NCBI GenBank assembly: GCA_963920635.1
Contig: OY987303.1
Coordinates: forward strand, 51,149,223-51,213,222
Source: Pseudeuparius sepicola
Taxonomy: Eukaryota > Arthropoda > Insecta > Coleoptera > Anthribidae
Length of the DNA stretch: 64,000 nt
Reading direction: 5' to 3'
Numbering within the stretch: position 1 is the first letter of the stretch; the number at the start of each line of letters is the position of its first letter. Shown one piece after another: positions 11,220-23,026 of this stretch. The notes beneath the pieces are model-generated. The model saw nothing but the letters and a program-made list of their open reading frames with translations, ran no database searches and was not told the DNA's origin. A program made the translations under genes and the position numbers.

Positions 11220-12063
11220 TTAAATGTCTGTTCTGTCTGTTTCGTGAATGGCCTTTTTAGTAGAATACATAGCAAAATGTTACTACAAAAGTTGTTCGCA
11301 ATGAAATATTTAATTAATCGTACCTACTACTTTGATGATTCAGAGCGATTTTTTCGGATCACGCAGTACCCTTTTCATATTAACTTATTAACAAGAATCC
11401 TAAGCTTCCGCCTCTTCTCTACTCTACCCAAGAATTTTTCATTAGTCTGTCTTTAGAAGTCTGTCCTTAAACCAAATTGCTAATACCCCGTAATTAAAAA
11501 ACCAATCTCCTCCCTCTCCGAGAAACTTTTTAAACACCGGAAGTTGAGAATTATCTCTATGAAGATAATAGCCGATCATAAAATCCAAAGTCGCCTGGAT
11601 CCTTACAGGGTGTACGTAATCGAGCGAAAAAACTAAAGCCGACTAAATCCGAAACAGGAGACCCACTTAATAGTCGGATTATAAAATCTTACGCTCGGTT
11701 TTATGGGGTTTTAAATCCCGGGGAAGATTTTTCCAGATCTTAAAGTACCTTGGGTGCCTCGTAAAAGTTTTTACTAACTTTTAAAAAAGGGTGAAGCTGA
11801 AATTAGTATTTAGATTATGCATTGCCTTCTTCGGTTTGGGGGTCTTTAACTTACTCTCGCACGCTACTCATAAGGTTTGCTTCAACGAGTTATATATAAA
11901 CTCATTAGCAACATCAAATTGAAAATTCAACTAAAAGAAATGTAATTTGTTATCTCTTCATGACTATTAACTCATTATTAAGTAACCATTTGTTTCTTTT
12001 CCATGCCCTATTTTATTATGTACTGAATGAGGTGCTATTATATAGAGTCATTATTGAAGCAAA
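11220..12063. other. No gene recognised
   Basis: Unassigned DNA. A 70-codon frame at 11244-11456 has no recognisable domain. Confidence 0.4.
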
Positions 12064-12226
12064 GGTCACAAATGTATCTAATTATAATTAAAAAGGGGGT
12101 TGAACATTTACTAGAAAAGATAAATTAAGCCAAAGTGCGGACCGCTCTATACTGCATAGACCCGTTGAACCGTCCCGCTGCGACGTTGCCACATGCTTGC
12201 ACAGGGCTTGCAAGCTTGAGAAGGTT
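12064..12226 (+). repeat. Direct repeat, copy 2 (pair at 10771)
   Basis: Second copy of the segment at 10771-10927. Here it is followed by different sequence, including an unrecognised 79-codon frame (12197-12436). Confidence 0.8.
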
Positions 12227-12435
12227 ATTGTATTACAACTTTTGAACGTTTACAAAAAGTCGAATCGAGGCGAAACCTGTTTATTTTTGTATTGCTTCTG
12301 TGAAACAACTTTGGAAGAAGCAGCATCATATGTCTACGTTTTGTGGTGTAAACAAAAAATTTCGACAAAAAAGAAGATTATTCGGCAATACGAGTTTATA
12401 AGTCGATATGGCCAGCAGAATCGCGTGCCCAGATG

Positions 12436-12800
12436 AGCACTTGTATTGGAAAGTTTTATTACTGTGCAAAATCAAATCTTTTAAAATTCGAATCGATATG
12501 TTATGCAGTAGATCACTTCGTCAGCTACCGAGCCAAACACAACTAGATAACAAGTGTAAATAACTGTACTCAAACAGAATCTAAGAGAGACGTAGTGGGA
12601 AACTTCCTGAAAATGCAGATCCACTTTTAGGGTTTTCCCTTTAGCTCGGCCCTCCGTTTTACGGCGAAGGGTAACCTCCAGAGAATTGTAAACTTTCCCG
12701 TATCCGAAGGTCCCACCGAATTATTCAGAATGTTCAAAATACCTTAAATTATTAAACTCGCAACATCAAAGCATGCCTCTACTCGGAATGCCGACAGACA
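12436..12800 (+). repeat. Diverged repeat, copy 1 (pair at 14900)
   Basis: Diverged similarity to 14900-15290 in the same order: GATGAGCA, CAAACAGAATC, TTTTAGGG.TTTC, ACGGCGAA.GG, AGAGAATTGTAAACTTTCC, ACATCAAAGCA.  The family is not recognised. Confidence 0.5.
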
Positions 12801-13907
12801 GACGAATTTGGACTAGTTTTATTTGGCAGCTTAAGGAAACATTCCTGTGTATTTTTCTTGAGCGATAAGTGAAGCTCAAGAAACACCTAACAATTTTTTG
12901 CCAGCACCATTCTAGTAATTGTAATTATTTCTAGAACACCTATGCAAGCATTATAGCAAAGTCTAGATATACTAAAGTCCGCTCACTCGGAAAAGCCGAC
13001 AATTTTTGCGACCGGTCGTAAATCAGCGTCACCTCGCACGCTTCGCATTTACGAGGGCGACCAAACGAAATCGCCGTCAAGCTAGTTATACGGGGGCAAG
13101 TTCATATTGACTTTCTATTATTTACCAAAGTCTACAAATATTAGTATACCTATTTGTAGACTTTGGTACAACATTATTTGTGTAGGTAAGTGTACCGTTA
13201 GTTTTTGGTAGGTACAGTTAAATTAAAATACAAGGTAGCTATTACCAGAATCTACATAGTTAGTAGGTATATCTGTAGACTTTGGCTGGAACATGAATAA
13301 AAATGCAATTTTTTATGTTTTACGTTTATTTTTAATAAAGCCTGACAAAACATAGTGCAGACAAAAGCATAAATAACAAATAAATATTTAACGACAAAGA
13401 GTTAAACTAATCATATCTACTTTTTCATCCTGTAGTATAAATATTTTGATATTTAAATTGACATAAACAATACAGAACAAAATATTACGCATACACAACC
13501 ATGCGTCCTACCATAAGCTTCTGGCAATAATCTTAATGGGACAGACGAGGGGACAGCAGTTTTTACTAAACCTTTTCCGGACGAAGTGAATGACTGATCA
13601 TCAAAATGTGCCTTGCAAATTCTTATAGGTTTATATGCCTCTTCAGGTGGAATACTCGCAAATTTATGTTCTCCGGTGAACTCTAGGGCATTCTTCCATT
13701 GCTGACACCTTCAAATTTTCAATATTTTAATATATCTATATTATTCTTCAATTAATACCTAAGTATTCAAATGTCACATAAAAATGTCTTAATTTTTGTA
13801 GGTAGGTACCTCAAACTCAATCTTACTTTTCAGGGTCTTTAGGAAATTAAAAAAAGGTAATATAGTCTTTTGAACTGGTTTTACAGCCATCCGCAATACG
13901 TTACTAG
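12801..13907. other. No gene; small hairpin at 13128-13168
   Basis: ACCAAAGTCTACAAATA at 13128 and TATTTGTAGACTTTGGT at about 13152 form a hairpin. A related single arm (TCTGTAGACTTTGG) lies near 13271. Otherwise AT-rich and unassigned. Confidence 0.45.
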
Positions 13908-14351
13908 CAGGGACTCTTTAAAATAAGGGGACCCAGCATTTCACAGTCTATCACATAGGAAAAGTGAGGCCTTGAGGGGAAGTTTGTTTTCGGTATACTC
14001 CAAGGAGACCACATAAGTGGGCTGGTACAAGGTTATGTTATATGTCAGTGTCCAACTGATTTTTAAGTTTTCTAACTTTATATGACAATTAAAGAATTTC
14101 AACTATACAATAAATTTGTTTCATTTGATAATTGCCATATTCTGTAATTGTAGACACAACATATCAAGTCTAATTTTTAGAAATCATGGAAACCATTATT
14201 AATTTTTACTAACAATCAAAGTACCTGTTATATTCATAGATTCTCCAATAAAATGGCATACTTGGCATCACTGATACCATTAGAATGATGAAAGAATAGG
14301 CCTCACTTTGGAATGTATAATGCTGGGTCCCCTTATTTTAAAGAGTCCCTG
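13908..14351. mobile_element. 444-bp hAT-type MITE
   Basis: Terminal inverted repeats of 31 bp match perfectly, beginning CAGGGACTCTTTAAAATAAG. The CAGGG start suits hAT elements. The eight flanking bases are GTTACTAG (left) and GTCACTAC (right), a 6/8 match as expected for an aged 8-bp hAT target duplication. The interior has no coding capacity. Confidence 0.75.
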
Positions 14352-14899
14352 GTCACTACAACACAGTCACGGTCGGTCGGTAATATTTTGCGGTAATGTT
14401 TTGGGCGCACCCGGTACAATGCGAACTAACCGCTCTCAGCTACATTGTGTACAGCTTATTTTCTTATATTAGAAGATATCGATCGGCTCGATGAGGAGGG
14501 GAGCGGGAGAGGGCAAGAGGGAAACGTTTGTTTCACAAGGCCGCCGAGTGCCCGGACTTATTATTATATCTCTGGACGCTGATTATAGGGCAAATATCAG
14601 GACTACAAGCTGTGATAGAAAATACCTTCAAACTAATATCACAATTACAAAATTTTAAGTAACATATAAAGTTTAACTTTCAAGTATTCCTTTACAGACA
14701 TCTTTCGTTCATTTTTATATAGCTAGTAATATGTTCTGTATTCAAAGTGATTAACACTAAAAAAGGGTGTTAAAGAACAACACACATACACTTCTCTAAA
14801 CGGCTGTGAGGCCAGTGTACAAAGATGCTGTACAACCTTTTCCAATTTAAGCTACCGTATAAACATATATCATCCTCAAAATTTAAATCTGATCAGGTG
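14352..14899. other. No gene recognised
   Basis: Unassigned DNA; nothing notable was seen. Confidence 0.4.
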
Positions 14900-15290
14900 T
14901 AGTTTAGTGCAGAGATGAGCATTTTTATTGAACTACGTTTTACAGTAGTTGAACCCTCCTTTAAAATTCCGATCCAAAAGCAGGTTGGCGACGTGTATGG
15001 TAGATTAAATTCCCATTTTAACGAATTTAGTGTTTTATAGAGTTGCGCAACTACCAAACGAAATACAACTATTCGATGTCGACAGAACTGCACCCAAACA
15101 GAATCCAAATACAAGTAATAAACTTGTCGAAAATCCGGTTGCAGTTTTTAGGGATTTCTCTTTGCTTCCTATTTTATGGCGAACGGCAATCCTAGAGAAT
15201 TGTAAACTTTCCTTGTAGGCCAATGAATGTTAGAAATACCTAGTTACATCAAAGCAAACCTCTGTTGTGCCAATCGTGTTTGAGAGGTAA
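14900..15290 (+). repeat. Diverged repeat, copy 2 (pair at 12436)
   Basis: See the landmarks listed at 12436-12800. This copy holds overlapping 62-73 codon frames on both strands without recognisable domains. Confidence 0.5.
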
Positions 15291-15894
15291 GTAAAGCGAC
15301 AGTTTTATTTCGTGGTAAATTTTAAAACTGAGTCTTTCCTTCATCCTGGTTTAATAAAAATTATATCCCAACGCGTCTTCATAGGCGTAGGAAACACTTT
15401 TTGTACCTATATGCAACATTTTTATATCCCGATACTTACAAAGTCATTTACTTTCAGCAAATGATGATATCAATAACAAAACAAAATACTTCTTTATTAC
15501 CCTCTTCCTTAAGACACATTTTGCCAGATTTTATATGTTTTGAGGGATGATATTTCAAGAACAAGCAAGAGATATATTGCAAATGAGGTATGCAAACTTG
15601 TAATTTCATACTACTTTTTGGCACAATCGATAGATGACAGCAAAAAAGGGTGGACCAATCATGTTTCACTCTTGTGAATAATGAAATTGCAGAAGAAAGT
15701 AGCATGACACTGACAATCTTAGACAAGGAAAGAGAGAGGATACCGTGCTTGCCCACCCTGCCGTGTACAGATTTTGTTACGATTTGAACGGCGGCCATTT
15801 TATATGTGGCAGACGAAGCGAGTACGTTGTGAGTTAATTTTGTGAATTTGTGAATTAAAAGTAACAGTGATTACGGGCAAATTATACTCTTACG
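15291..15894. other. Putative upstream region of the THAP exon
   Basis: No protein gene recognised. A word at 15705-15733 (AATCTTAGACAAGGAAAGAG) recurs inverted at about 16385-16412. A GC-richer tract at 15750-15800 precedes the THAP exon and could be its old 5' leader. Confidence 0.35.
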
Positions 15895-15965
15895 ATGGTG
15901 AATTGTTCAGCGTTTGATTGAAAAAGCAGAAGTGAAAAGCAAGAGCCCGGGATTTCGTTTCACAG
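15895..15965 (+). pseudogene. THAP-domain first exon with stop at a zinc-binding Cys
   Basis: The ATG at 15895 reads MVNCSAFD, then TGA at 15919-15921, then KSRSEKQEPGISFHR, ending in a consensus donor (CAG/GTAAAT, 15966). This is the start of a C2CH THAP DNA-binding domain, whose usual form is MVNCsafgCknrs...isFHrFP. The stop sits exactly at the second zinc-binding Cys, and TGA is one base from TGC or TGT. THAP domains occur in P-element transposases and in host THAP proteins. No downstream exons were found, so which it was cannot be said. Confidence 0.6.
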
Positions 15966-16873
15966 GTAAATATTTAACAAGCTACCTTTCCTAAATTTCC
16001 TTCTATTTTTAGCATGACAAAGTGCATTGTTTTGTTTGTAAATAGAACCAATATAATTAACTATTTTTAACATCGTTTTTATTGAAAACTTCTTAATTGA
16101 TTATGATAGTTTTATAAAATATGGACTGGTTTCCATAGGCGTGCATTATTTATTTTATTTTGATTGATTCGAAATCGCGACAAATAAATATATTTCAGCA
16201 CTTGACACTATAGCTTTACATTTGGGAAATTATCTGCAAATAGATACCAATATTTCGAATTACATTGAATTGACTACCTTTTCATTTTTAACTTTTTTGT
16301 GGCTAAGAACGCGTTTCATGCTACGCCACTGGCCTGTCGTGCGATGTGGCAGTCGGTAACACGGCCGGGAGCGCTGTTAAGCGTCCTATCTCTTTCCTTG
16401 TCTAAGCTGACAATCCTTCCTACTTTTGAAAAGGGCGCAGAACTAAACAATAAAATTTCGGTGGTAGGTACTCTTCTTGAAAACGGTTTGGTATTATATT
16501 AAATTCTTTCCCTATCTACTCTATATAAATGGCATTCTTAAAATTTTCTAATCCAAAATTGATGGCACTGAGCCCAGAGGCGCACCAAGCCACTTCGCAT
16601 ATTGACAGATGCTAAGAGCCTCTATTTTTCGAGTTAGAAAAAATTACTTAAATGAAAGTTATAGGCTACCAAGGTGTATTGTCCCAAAAATAATGGATTA
16701 ACAGGAGTGCCCTTGCCAAAGTTGAAATGTTTTTCCATGGCCACCTTGATTAAATATAAAGATCGTATTTATCTGCAATTTGGAATATCATGCGAATGCT
16801 TAGAGCAAACATATAACATATTTATATTGTTTTAATCGGAAAAATGCGTGCAATTCAAAAATCCACAAATATA
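15966..16873. other. No gene recognised
   Basis: AT-rich. A 67-codon frame (16299-16502) contains the inverted copy of the AAGGAAAGAG word from 15705. The segment 16613-16670 is an inverted, diverged copy of 16979-17023, giving a decayed palindrome centred near 16820. Confidence 0.4.
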
Positions 16874-17058
16874 TAGGGTGTTCCATTAAAAAAAGTAAGT
16901 TTATATTTTTTCATAAATTTGCGACGCTCATTTGTTTTATTTAGTAACAGATCCTAGCGGTTCAGAAAAACCCTACAACTTTCATTTAAGTAATTTTTTT
17001 TTAACTCGAAAAATACTATAGGCTCTAGGGGTGGGTCAAAATATACGAGAACACCCTG
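16874..17058. mobile_element. Decayed TA-flanked MITE (CAGGGTGTTC ends)
   Basis: Left end TAGGGTGTTCC and right end GAACACCCTG are inverted repeats flanked by TA on both sides. The left end has a first-base change from CAG. No coding capacity. Confidence 0.5.
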
Positions 17059-17059
17059 T

Positions 17060-17516
17060 ATACCTAGCCTGTTATAATTTACCAGTGCGACACGAAAAAA
17101 ATGAAAAAGTTCCTATAAACACGGTCTCAAAAATGCCCCCTAGGGGCTATACCTAACCCCTGAAATGGATACGTTGGCAAACGGTTTTTTCTAAATATAT
17201 CCAGAAATAACAAAAAAAAAGAAAAAAAAAAGAACAAAAATAGACAAAAAAATTGGGGTATTTTTATCCTCTGGGACAAATATCAGGAAGAATTTCAAAC
17301 TATCTGTATGGTACCTGGGTAAATGTCAAATCTTACAGGTAGATATTATATCACATACCAAATTTCAGAATTTTATATTTGTTTACTCTGGAAATATTTA
17401 GAAGGAACCGTTTGACAAAGTGTCCATTTATGGGGCATTTTTGAGGTCATGTTTATAGGAACTTTTTATTTTTTGGGTCGCAGAACGCGTTGGTAAATTA
17501 TGGCAGGCTAATCTCG
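17060..17516. repeat. Palindromic element, about 460 bp
   Basis: Arms are inverted repeats: CAAAAATGCC...GTTCCTATAAAC on the left pairs with GTTTATAGGAACTTTTT and GGGGCATTTTTGAGG on the right, and AGCCTGTTATAATTTACCA pairs with GGTAAATTATGGCAGGCT. The outer ends are unclear. Confidence 0.65.
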
Positions 17517-17956
17517 GGATACCCTATATAATGTCGTAGGTAAAAAAGTACTTTTTTAAAATGGGCATTGAAAAGCTTCAAACTAGTCACTAAAAGCTAA
17601 AAATGTGTCATTATTTTACGATTTTTTCAATAAGTAGGCCTTGGCGAGATGTAAACATCAAACGTCAGAGGCGGAGCCATCGCCCGTCAAAAGTGACCAA
17701 CTATTCAAAACCCGGCCAATAAAGTTTCATTTAACGTGTCAGCCTCATTGCGGAATTTGAACATCAATATGATTTTTATGTAAGCTGCATATAATGCACC
17801 AGCTTGGTAGTTGCTCCAAAATGCGCCGTGGCAAATTGTGCTTGATCGGGGTAGAGCGATTATTCAAGTGAAGCGACGGCACGCGCGGTCGTGTCATAGA
17901 TGGGCGATTTCCTTTTTTAGTTATTTTACCTAATAAAACTTCTTTCTTTTTTTATT

Positions 17957-18003
<47 letters not shown>
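17957..18003. repeat. (TA)n microsatellite
   Basis: About 23 uninterrupted TA units within the left arm of the large inverted repeat. The corresponding place in the right arm (about 21764) has almost none, so the array expanded after the arms formed. Confidence 0.95.
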
Positions 18004-18006
<3 letters not shown>

Positions 18007-18049
18007 TACCTCGGCACTGGAGTTCCTTTTTATGACTCGTGTGGAATTT

Positions 18050-18736
18050 AGTTCCGAATTCTATTTAAAAATAAAACAAAATGTTTGAAGTTACTTGAAC
18101 AAATTTTAATTTGCTTCTTGTTATGGAATCTGTTTTTTACGGCAGTTATAATCCAAAGCGGATAGGTATGTGTCTATAGGTTAATATTGTAACGAAAAAT
18201 GCCTCTAAAGTTGTTATATCATCTTTCTATGAACATGTCTGCACTGTTTTCTAACCTACTCAAAGATTTAGCAGAAAAATTTTAAGTTTGGGTATTCTAC
18301 TTATAGTTTTATAATTTTCCGTCGCATCTTTGTTGGCCTGAGGCCCCCGGGGACCCATTTTCTTTTAGTTTCATTGTTTTCGCTGTACAGCTTCCATCAG
18401 TTTCTAGAAATTTGCTAGAACTTTATGATTTGTGCATCTGTCATTGGCCAGGAATATTCTAGAGTAGTCTCCAGGCTTCCATTTGAATATATAAGCCCTG
18501 GGAATTGGGCCTGAGGGTAGTTGAAGATTAGAACGAGATTTTAGTCCGATTTTGAAGCTGATAGAATATTCTTGGTCAGTGACAGTATCTGACAAGTTTA
18601 TTTGTGATTTGTGAAGGCTAAACAATAAAGGTGGTAACCGAGGCAACGAGTTTGGACCGTATGATTGTTGAGATACATATATATAAAATTAATACATGCA
18701 TGTAGCCTCTACGTTTCACCATTATTAATTTCAAAG
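18050..18736. other. No gene recognised; unassigned minus-strand frame
   Basis: An 80-codon minus-strand frame (18404-18646) contains DTVTDQEYSISFKIGLKSRS and IPRAYIFKWKPGDYSRIFLA, which looks protein-like rather than random. I cannot name its family. The segment is continuous with 19748 onward once the hAT insertion is removed. Confidence 0.35.
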
Positions 18737-19739
18737 CAGTGGCGTAGCTATCATATAGCGGGAGTAAGCAACGCTTACGGGCCCAAGGCCCGTAAGGGGC
18801 CCATACCAAGTTAAATAATAAAACTAAGTCGCTGGCTATTAGCTATACCCTTGTCTAATGGATAGACAAGGGCTATACCTATTATTACTGGTCCATGTGC
18901 ATGCGCTGCTTATTTCCAGTACAGTTAATAGTTGTCGTTTTAATTTTAAATACTCTTATTCCTGCAAAATGGATAAGAAAACGAGTGGAGCATACAAAAG
19001 AAAAATAAGGAAAGAAAAGCAAGAGAAAGTTAAGAAGATGCAAAAAACATACAGTTTTTTATTTAATAAACCTGAATGCAACCAAATTAACCCTGAAACT
19101 CCCAAAAATTGTTATTCACCTTCGAGTACAACTTCAGACTTATCAACAACTAGGTACCTACTTTGATAACCTCAGTGATTGCTGAATCTATAGGCCCATT
19201 ATCGATAGTATTCAAGCCTCGGAAAGATACAAATAAAATTATTCAAGATTTTCTTGCTCTTACCGACACTACTGATAATCTGGATATAGAAAAATCATCT
19301 GATACAAATGATTCGTTATACCATTTGAATTCTGCTGACTTTAGGTGAATGGATTAGGTCCTGATATTGGCTGCTCGAGTGAGTGAGCGAGAACACCCAC
19401 CAAAGTAAAAGGTGGTAGAGGGGAGCTTTGGCGGTTTCCTCTTTCTCAACTTGATTTCGCCTATATCGTTCAAATTGTGTGTGTAATAAAAGTTGTCCCG
19501 CAGCACTACTGCGCGTGACTCTGGAGGGAGGGGTCGAAATCCGGTACATCCCGGAAAATTCGGGACGATTGGCAACCCTAACTGATAACTTATATTCGTT
19601 TTTTTTTAATAAATTGAATTTTCCAAAATTTGAGTTGTATTGTTTTTTTCTCTTTAGAATTTTGTTTGGGGTTTTCCGTTTGTGAGGGGCCCATGGGATT
19701 ATTTGCTTACGGGCCCGAAAAAGTCTTGCTACGCCACTG
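18737..19739. mobile_element. hAT element with perfect 8-bp target duplication
   Basis: The termini are inverted repeats CAGTGGCGTAGC...GCTACGCCACTG. The flanking 8 bp are TTTCAAAG on both sides (18729-18736 and 19740-19747), which defines a hAT insertion precisely. At 1003 bp it is far shorter than an autonomous hAT and keeps only N-terminal coding relics, so it is an internally deleted copy that needed a transposase in trans. A second small inverted repeat, GGGGCCCAT/ATGGGCCCC, lies inside the ends. Confidence 0.9.
18969..19348 (+). pseudogene. hAT transposase N-terminal relic
   Basis: The ATG at 18969 opens a very basic leader, MDKKTSGAYKRKIRKEKQEK, followed by SFLFNKPE, typical of the start of TTF/ZMYM-type hAT transposases. 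The frame stops at about 19164. A second frame continues with IVFKPRKDTNKIIQDFLALT to a stop at 19346. The zinc finger, catalytic core and C-terminal dimerisation region are missing. Confidence 0.5.
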
Positions 19740-19747
19740 TTTCAAAG

Positions 19748-20215
19748 ACACAATCGACAGAAGAGTACCTAAGGCATGCAGCGATTTCTTGGGTGGGGTT
19801 TTCTCTTTAATTTTAGCAACATAAAATGTGGGCGCCTATGCTCTCAAGGCCCCCGGTGTAAAATATTAAAGCCTGAGTGAAGTAGATTAAAAATAAAGCC
19901 CTATCAATATTCCCGGCAGGGAGATTTTCGGTGCGCGCGTACGGCACTCAATGTGAGAGCTCGAGGTTTCGAAATTGACGATATCGGTTTACCTAAGTAG
20001 GTAAGTTCATATTGTGGCGGACCGTTATTTAAGACAGTTTTTCTATGGCGTGCCTAAAATTACGCTTAGGACACTCAGCTGTATGGCGCTAATAAATGAC
20101 ATTTTAAACGCAGGTTTTAATTCGTGGTTGAAAGCCCCCGAAGCAACCAGTACCCACAAATAGTTAGTTATAATTTACCTTTTAACTATTTAGTTTTAAT
20201 ATTCCCAACATAATT
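19748..20215. other. No gene recognised
   Basis: GC-richer, CpG-containing patch at 19910-19990; otherwise unassigned. Confidence 0.4.
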
Positions 20216-20543
20216 TGGAAGAAAGATGGGGCATCAGCACATAGAACTCGTGTAGTCAGAGGTTACTTAGACATCACTTTTGAGGTATGGATAGGCGCAA
20301 GAAACGATTTAATGGCCTCCTCGGAGACAAGACACACCAATGGACTTTTTCATATGAGGTACTCTGAAAGACCGCGTGTTCCATGTAAGAACAAACGATA
20401 TGAACCAATTAAAACAGAAGATAACTGAAGAAATCCGACTCCTTTATGAATCAGGAGAAGTAATAAATTTTAAAAGAAGCTTAGTTAAGCGATCTAATCT
20501 CTGTCTTGCGCAGGATGAAGGCATCATTGAACACCTTTTATAG
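20216..20543 (+). pseudogene. Mariner-type transposase C-terminal relic
   Basis: WKKDGASAHRTRVVRGYLDI (20216 on) corresponds to the block around the second catalytic Asp of insect mariner-like transposases (QDGAPAH...). A one-base shift near 20312 is followed by WPPRRQDTPMDFFI, then TGA in place of the usual Trp, then GTLKDRVF and a helical tail ending GIIEHLL and a stop at 20543. The third catalytic Asp block is therefore present but damaged. Two lesions make this copy inactive; the N-terminal half is absent here. Confidence 0.7.
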
Positions 20544-20740
20544 TTTTAGTAGTTTGTTGTAAGGTTTAATTCATCAATAAATCTGATTTGTTTTTGTGTA
20601 TATTTTTTATTTGTTTATTTATTGCAAGAAACTACAACGCATATAAAACTAAATCTAAAGATTTATAACTGACAAATGTCAAGATTTTGATATCATGGCA
20701 GTTTATTATTTTTCATGGAAATCTGGATATTTAACTAATA

Positions 20741-21481
20741 CAGTGTGTCCCAATTTGATACTGTACATTTCAGAACTATATGAAGGACAAGGAAAACAAA
20801 TTGTCTCTATTTTTTTATTGGTAGTCCCAAGGGAGAGTATCTCATAGGGGATGGTATTTGGATGGGGTAGGTAATTATTTCATGGCCTGCTATGATTTTT
20901 TAAATTAGCTAATTTTCAAGAAAAACTATTATGGTTTTTTTACGACAAAATGTTATTAAGAAAACTTGTTCAGAATGAAAATCTGAGTAGAATTGAAAAA
21001 TTTCAGAAGTCTAGGCCTACTTTGATTTTTAACTTTTTCGCCTTTTTCTCTCACTTTTTTATTAGCAATGTGTCCTTTCTGGAGCTTTCACCTCAAAATA
21101 TTATTAGGGAGACTTGATCATCGTGAAAAAATAAAATTTTGACGTGAAAGCTCCAGAAAGGACACTTTTCTAAGAAAAAAGTGGGAGATAAATCTAAAAA
21201 TCAAAGTATTCCTAGCCTTTTGAAATTTTGCGAATCTACCCAGTTTTTCACTCTTAACATGTTTTCTCAATAACATTTTGTCGTAAAAAATCTCTAATAT
21301 GGTTTCTTCAAAATTTGTTATTTTAAAAAATCATAACAGGCCATGAAATAATTACCCCATCCAAATACCATTGCCTATGAGATACTCTCCCTTGATACTA
21401 CCAATAAAAAAATAGAAACCATTTGTTTTCCTTGCCCTTCATATATTTCTGAGGCATCCAGTATCAAATTGGGACACATTG
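20741..21481. mobile_element. 741-bp palindromic element (CAGTGTGTCCC family)
   Basis: Nearly the whole element is one inverted repeat, with ends CAGTGTGTCCCAATTTGATA and the complementary right end at 21481. TA precedes the left end; the right flank is TG, consistent with a mutated TA. A related element lies at 43261-43855 and shares the interior block TTTTACGACAAAATGTTATT. Confidence 0.85.
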
Positions 21482-22210
21482 TGAGAATCCAGTATTTATA
21501 AGCAAATTCCGAGTAAACCATTGAAGAAAATTTCCTACAACTTTTCTATTTACCATTTTTTTCTGACACGAAAAATAAAAGAAATTATGTTGAGTTAATG
21601 ACGTTGTCACCAAAACATGGAACCCCATGATAAATAATAGTTATTTATGTACCAAGGCACTGAAGTTCAACTTTTTATGACTCATGTGGAGTTTAGTTGC
21701 TGAGGCCTCTGGCCGAGGCAAATAAACCATATGAGTCATAAAAAGAACTTCAGTGCCGAGGTACATATTATATTTTTTTTGAAATCGGAAAAAAAAAAAT
21801 GTTTTATTAGGCAAGAAAATAATAATAAGGGATCACTCGTCCACGAACCGACTACGCGCGGCGTTGCTTGACTTTACCGATCGCTCTACCTAGGGCAAGT
21901 ATAATGACGTACGGCACCTTCTGACAGAAAAACCAAACTGCTGCTTCTTGTGCACCCTTACACAACAAATCTATTGATATTCAAATTTACTAATATATGT
22001 ATACTGAAGGATTGCGCTTCTATAGGAAACAATTTCGCAATGTGTACGAAAAGTTAAATGAGCCTTTATCGGCCGGGTTTTGAATATTTGGTCACTTTTG
22101 ACGGGCGATTTCTCCGCGTCTGACGTTTGATGTTTACATCTCGCCAAGGCCTACTTATTGAAAAAATCGTACAATAATGGGCTACATTATTGTACGATTT
22201 CTGTGCTTTT

Positions 22211-23024
22211 AATGACGATTTTGGGACATTTTAATGCCGATTTCAAGAAAACAAATAAATACATCAGTTATCAATAAATTATTCATTATTTATGTTATTC
22301 ATTATTTAGCCCGGGCTTGTTAAATTTCTAACCACCTTTTGGTGCAACGAGTTTGTTCCGAGGAGTACGAACATTACAATTTGTTTCAAGACGTTGCCAG
22401 GTATATATCCAGACGTATAATGTATTAGATTCTGGTCACGTACAGCTTTAACAGAATATTCGTATTGGAAAGATATTAAATGTGCTTGCCTTGCCAGCCT
22501 GATACGTTGGGAGTTGAGCTTAATGTTCGGCCATATTTCATCAGGGAAGCGCTATTGTCCTGCCTAATTCTGAATGGTAGATATGGGAGGGGGCGTAATA
22601 TTTATAACACTTTTTCTACACGAGAGAATCGTATTTCTTGTAGGAAAATAAAACGTTGTTACACGAACGGTATGATTAGTTTTTGTTGGGTCGGATTTTA
22701 TTAAGGTAGATTTGTTTTCACATATTAATAACGAATTTTTTCCTAGCTTCAAGAAAACGGGGAAAAATTAAAAAGAAATCAAAGTAGGCCAAGGATTTTA
22801 AAATTTTATACTATTACTCAATGTTTCATTCCGAATAACTTTAAATACTAAAAGTGAGAAATTTTTTCTCGTAAAACCTACAGAAATGGCTCTTTGCAGG
22901 TAGTAAAAATCAGTTTATCAGTTTTTTCAAAATTTCCGATGTTTACTTGATTTTTATGTTACAAATTAGTTTAATTTATTACCATTTATTTTGTCTTTTA
23001 CATCTCTTTGTTTGCTTATCCTTC
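22211..23024. other. No gene recognised
   Basis: Unassigned. The plus-strand frame 22480-22704 (74 codons) has no recognisable domain. Confidence 0.4.
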
Positions 23025-23026
23025 TA

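Larger units (their letters stand above)
17625..22210. repeat. Large inverted repeat, 4.6 kb overall
   Basis: The outer arms (about 17625-17720 and 22070-22165) share TACGATTTTTTCAATAAGTA-type sequence, GGCCTTGGCGAGATGTAAAC and CGCCCGTCAAAAGTGACCAA in opposite orientation. Further inward, ACCTAATAAAAC, the GTAGAGCGAT word and TACCTCGGCACTG.AGTTC also pair (17855-18047 with 21750-21885). The right inner arm is itself a small hairpin (21650-21766) of the last motif. The centre holds unrelated insertions, including a hAT element, a mariner relic and a palindrome. Confidence 0.75.
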
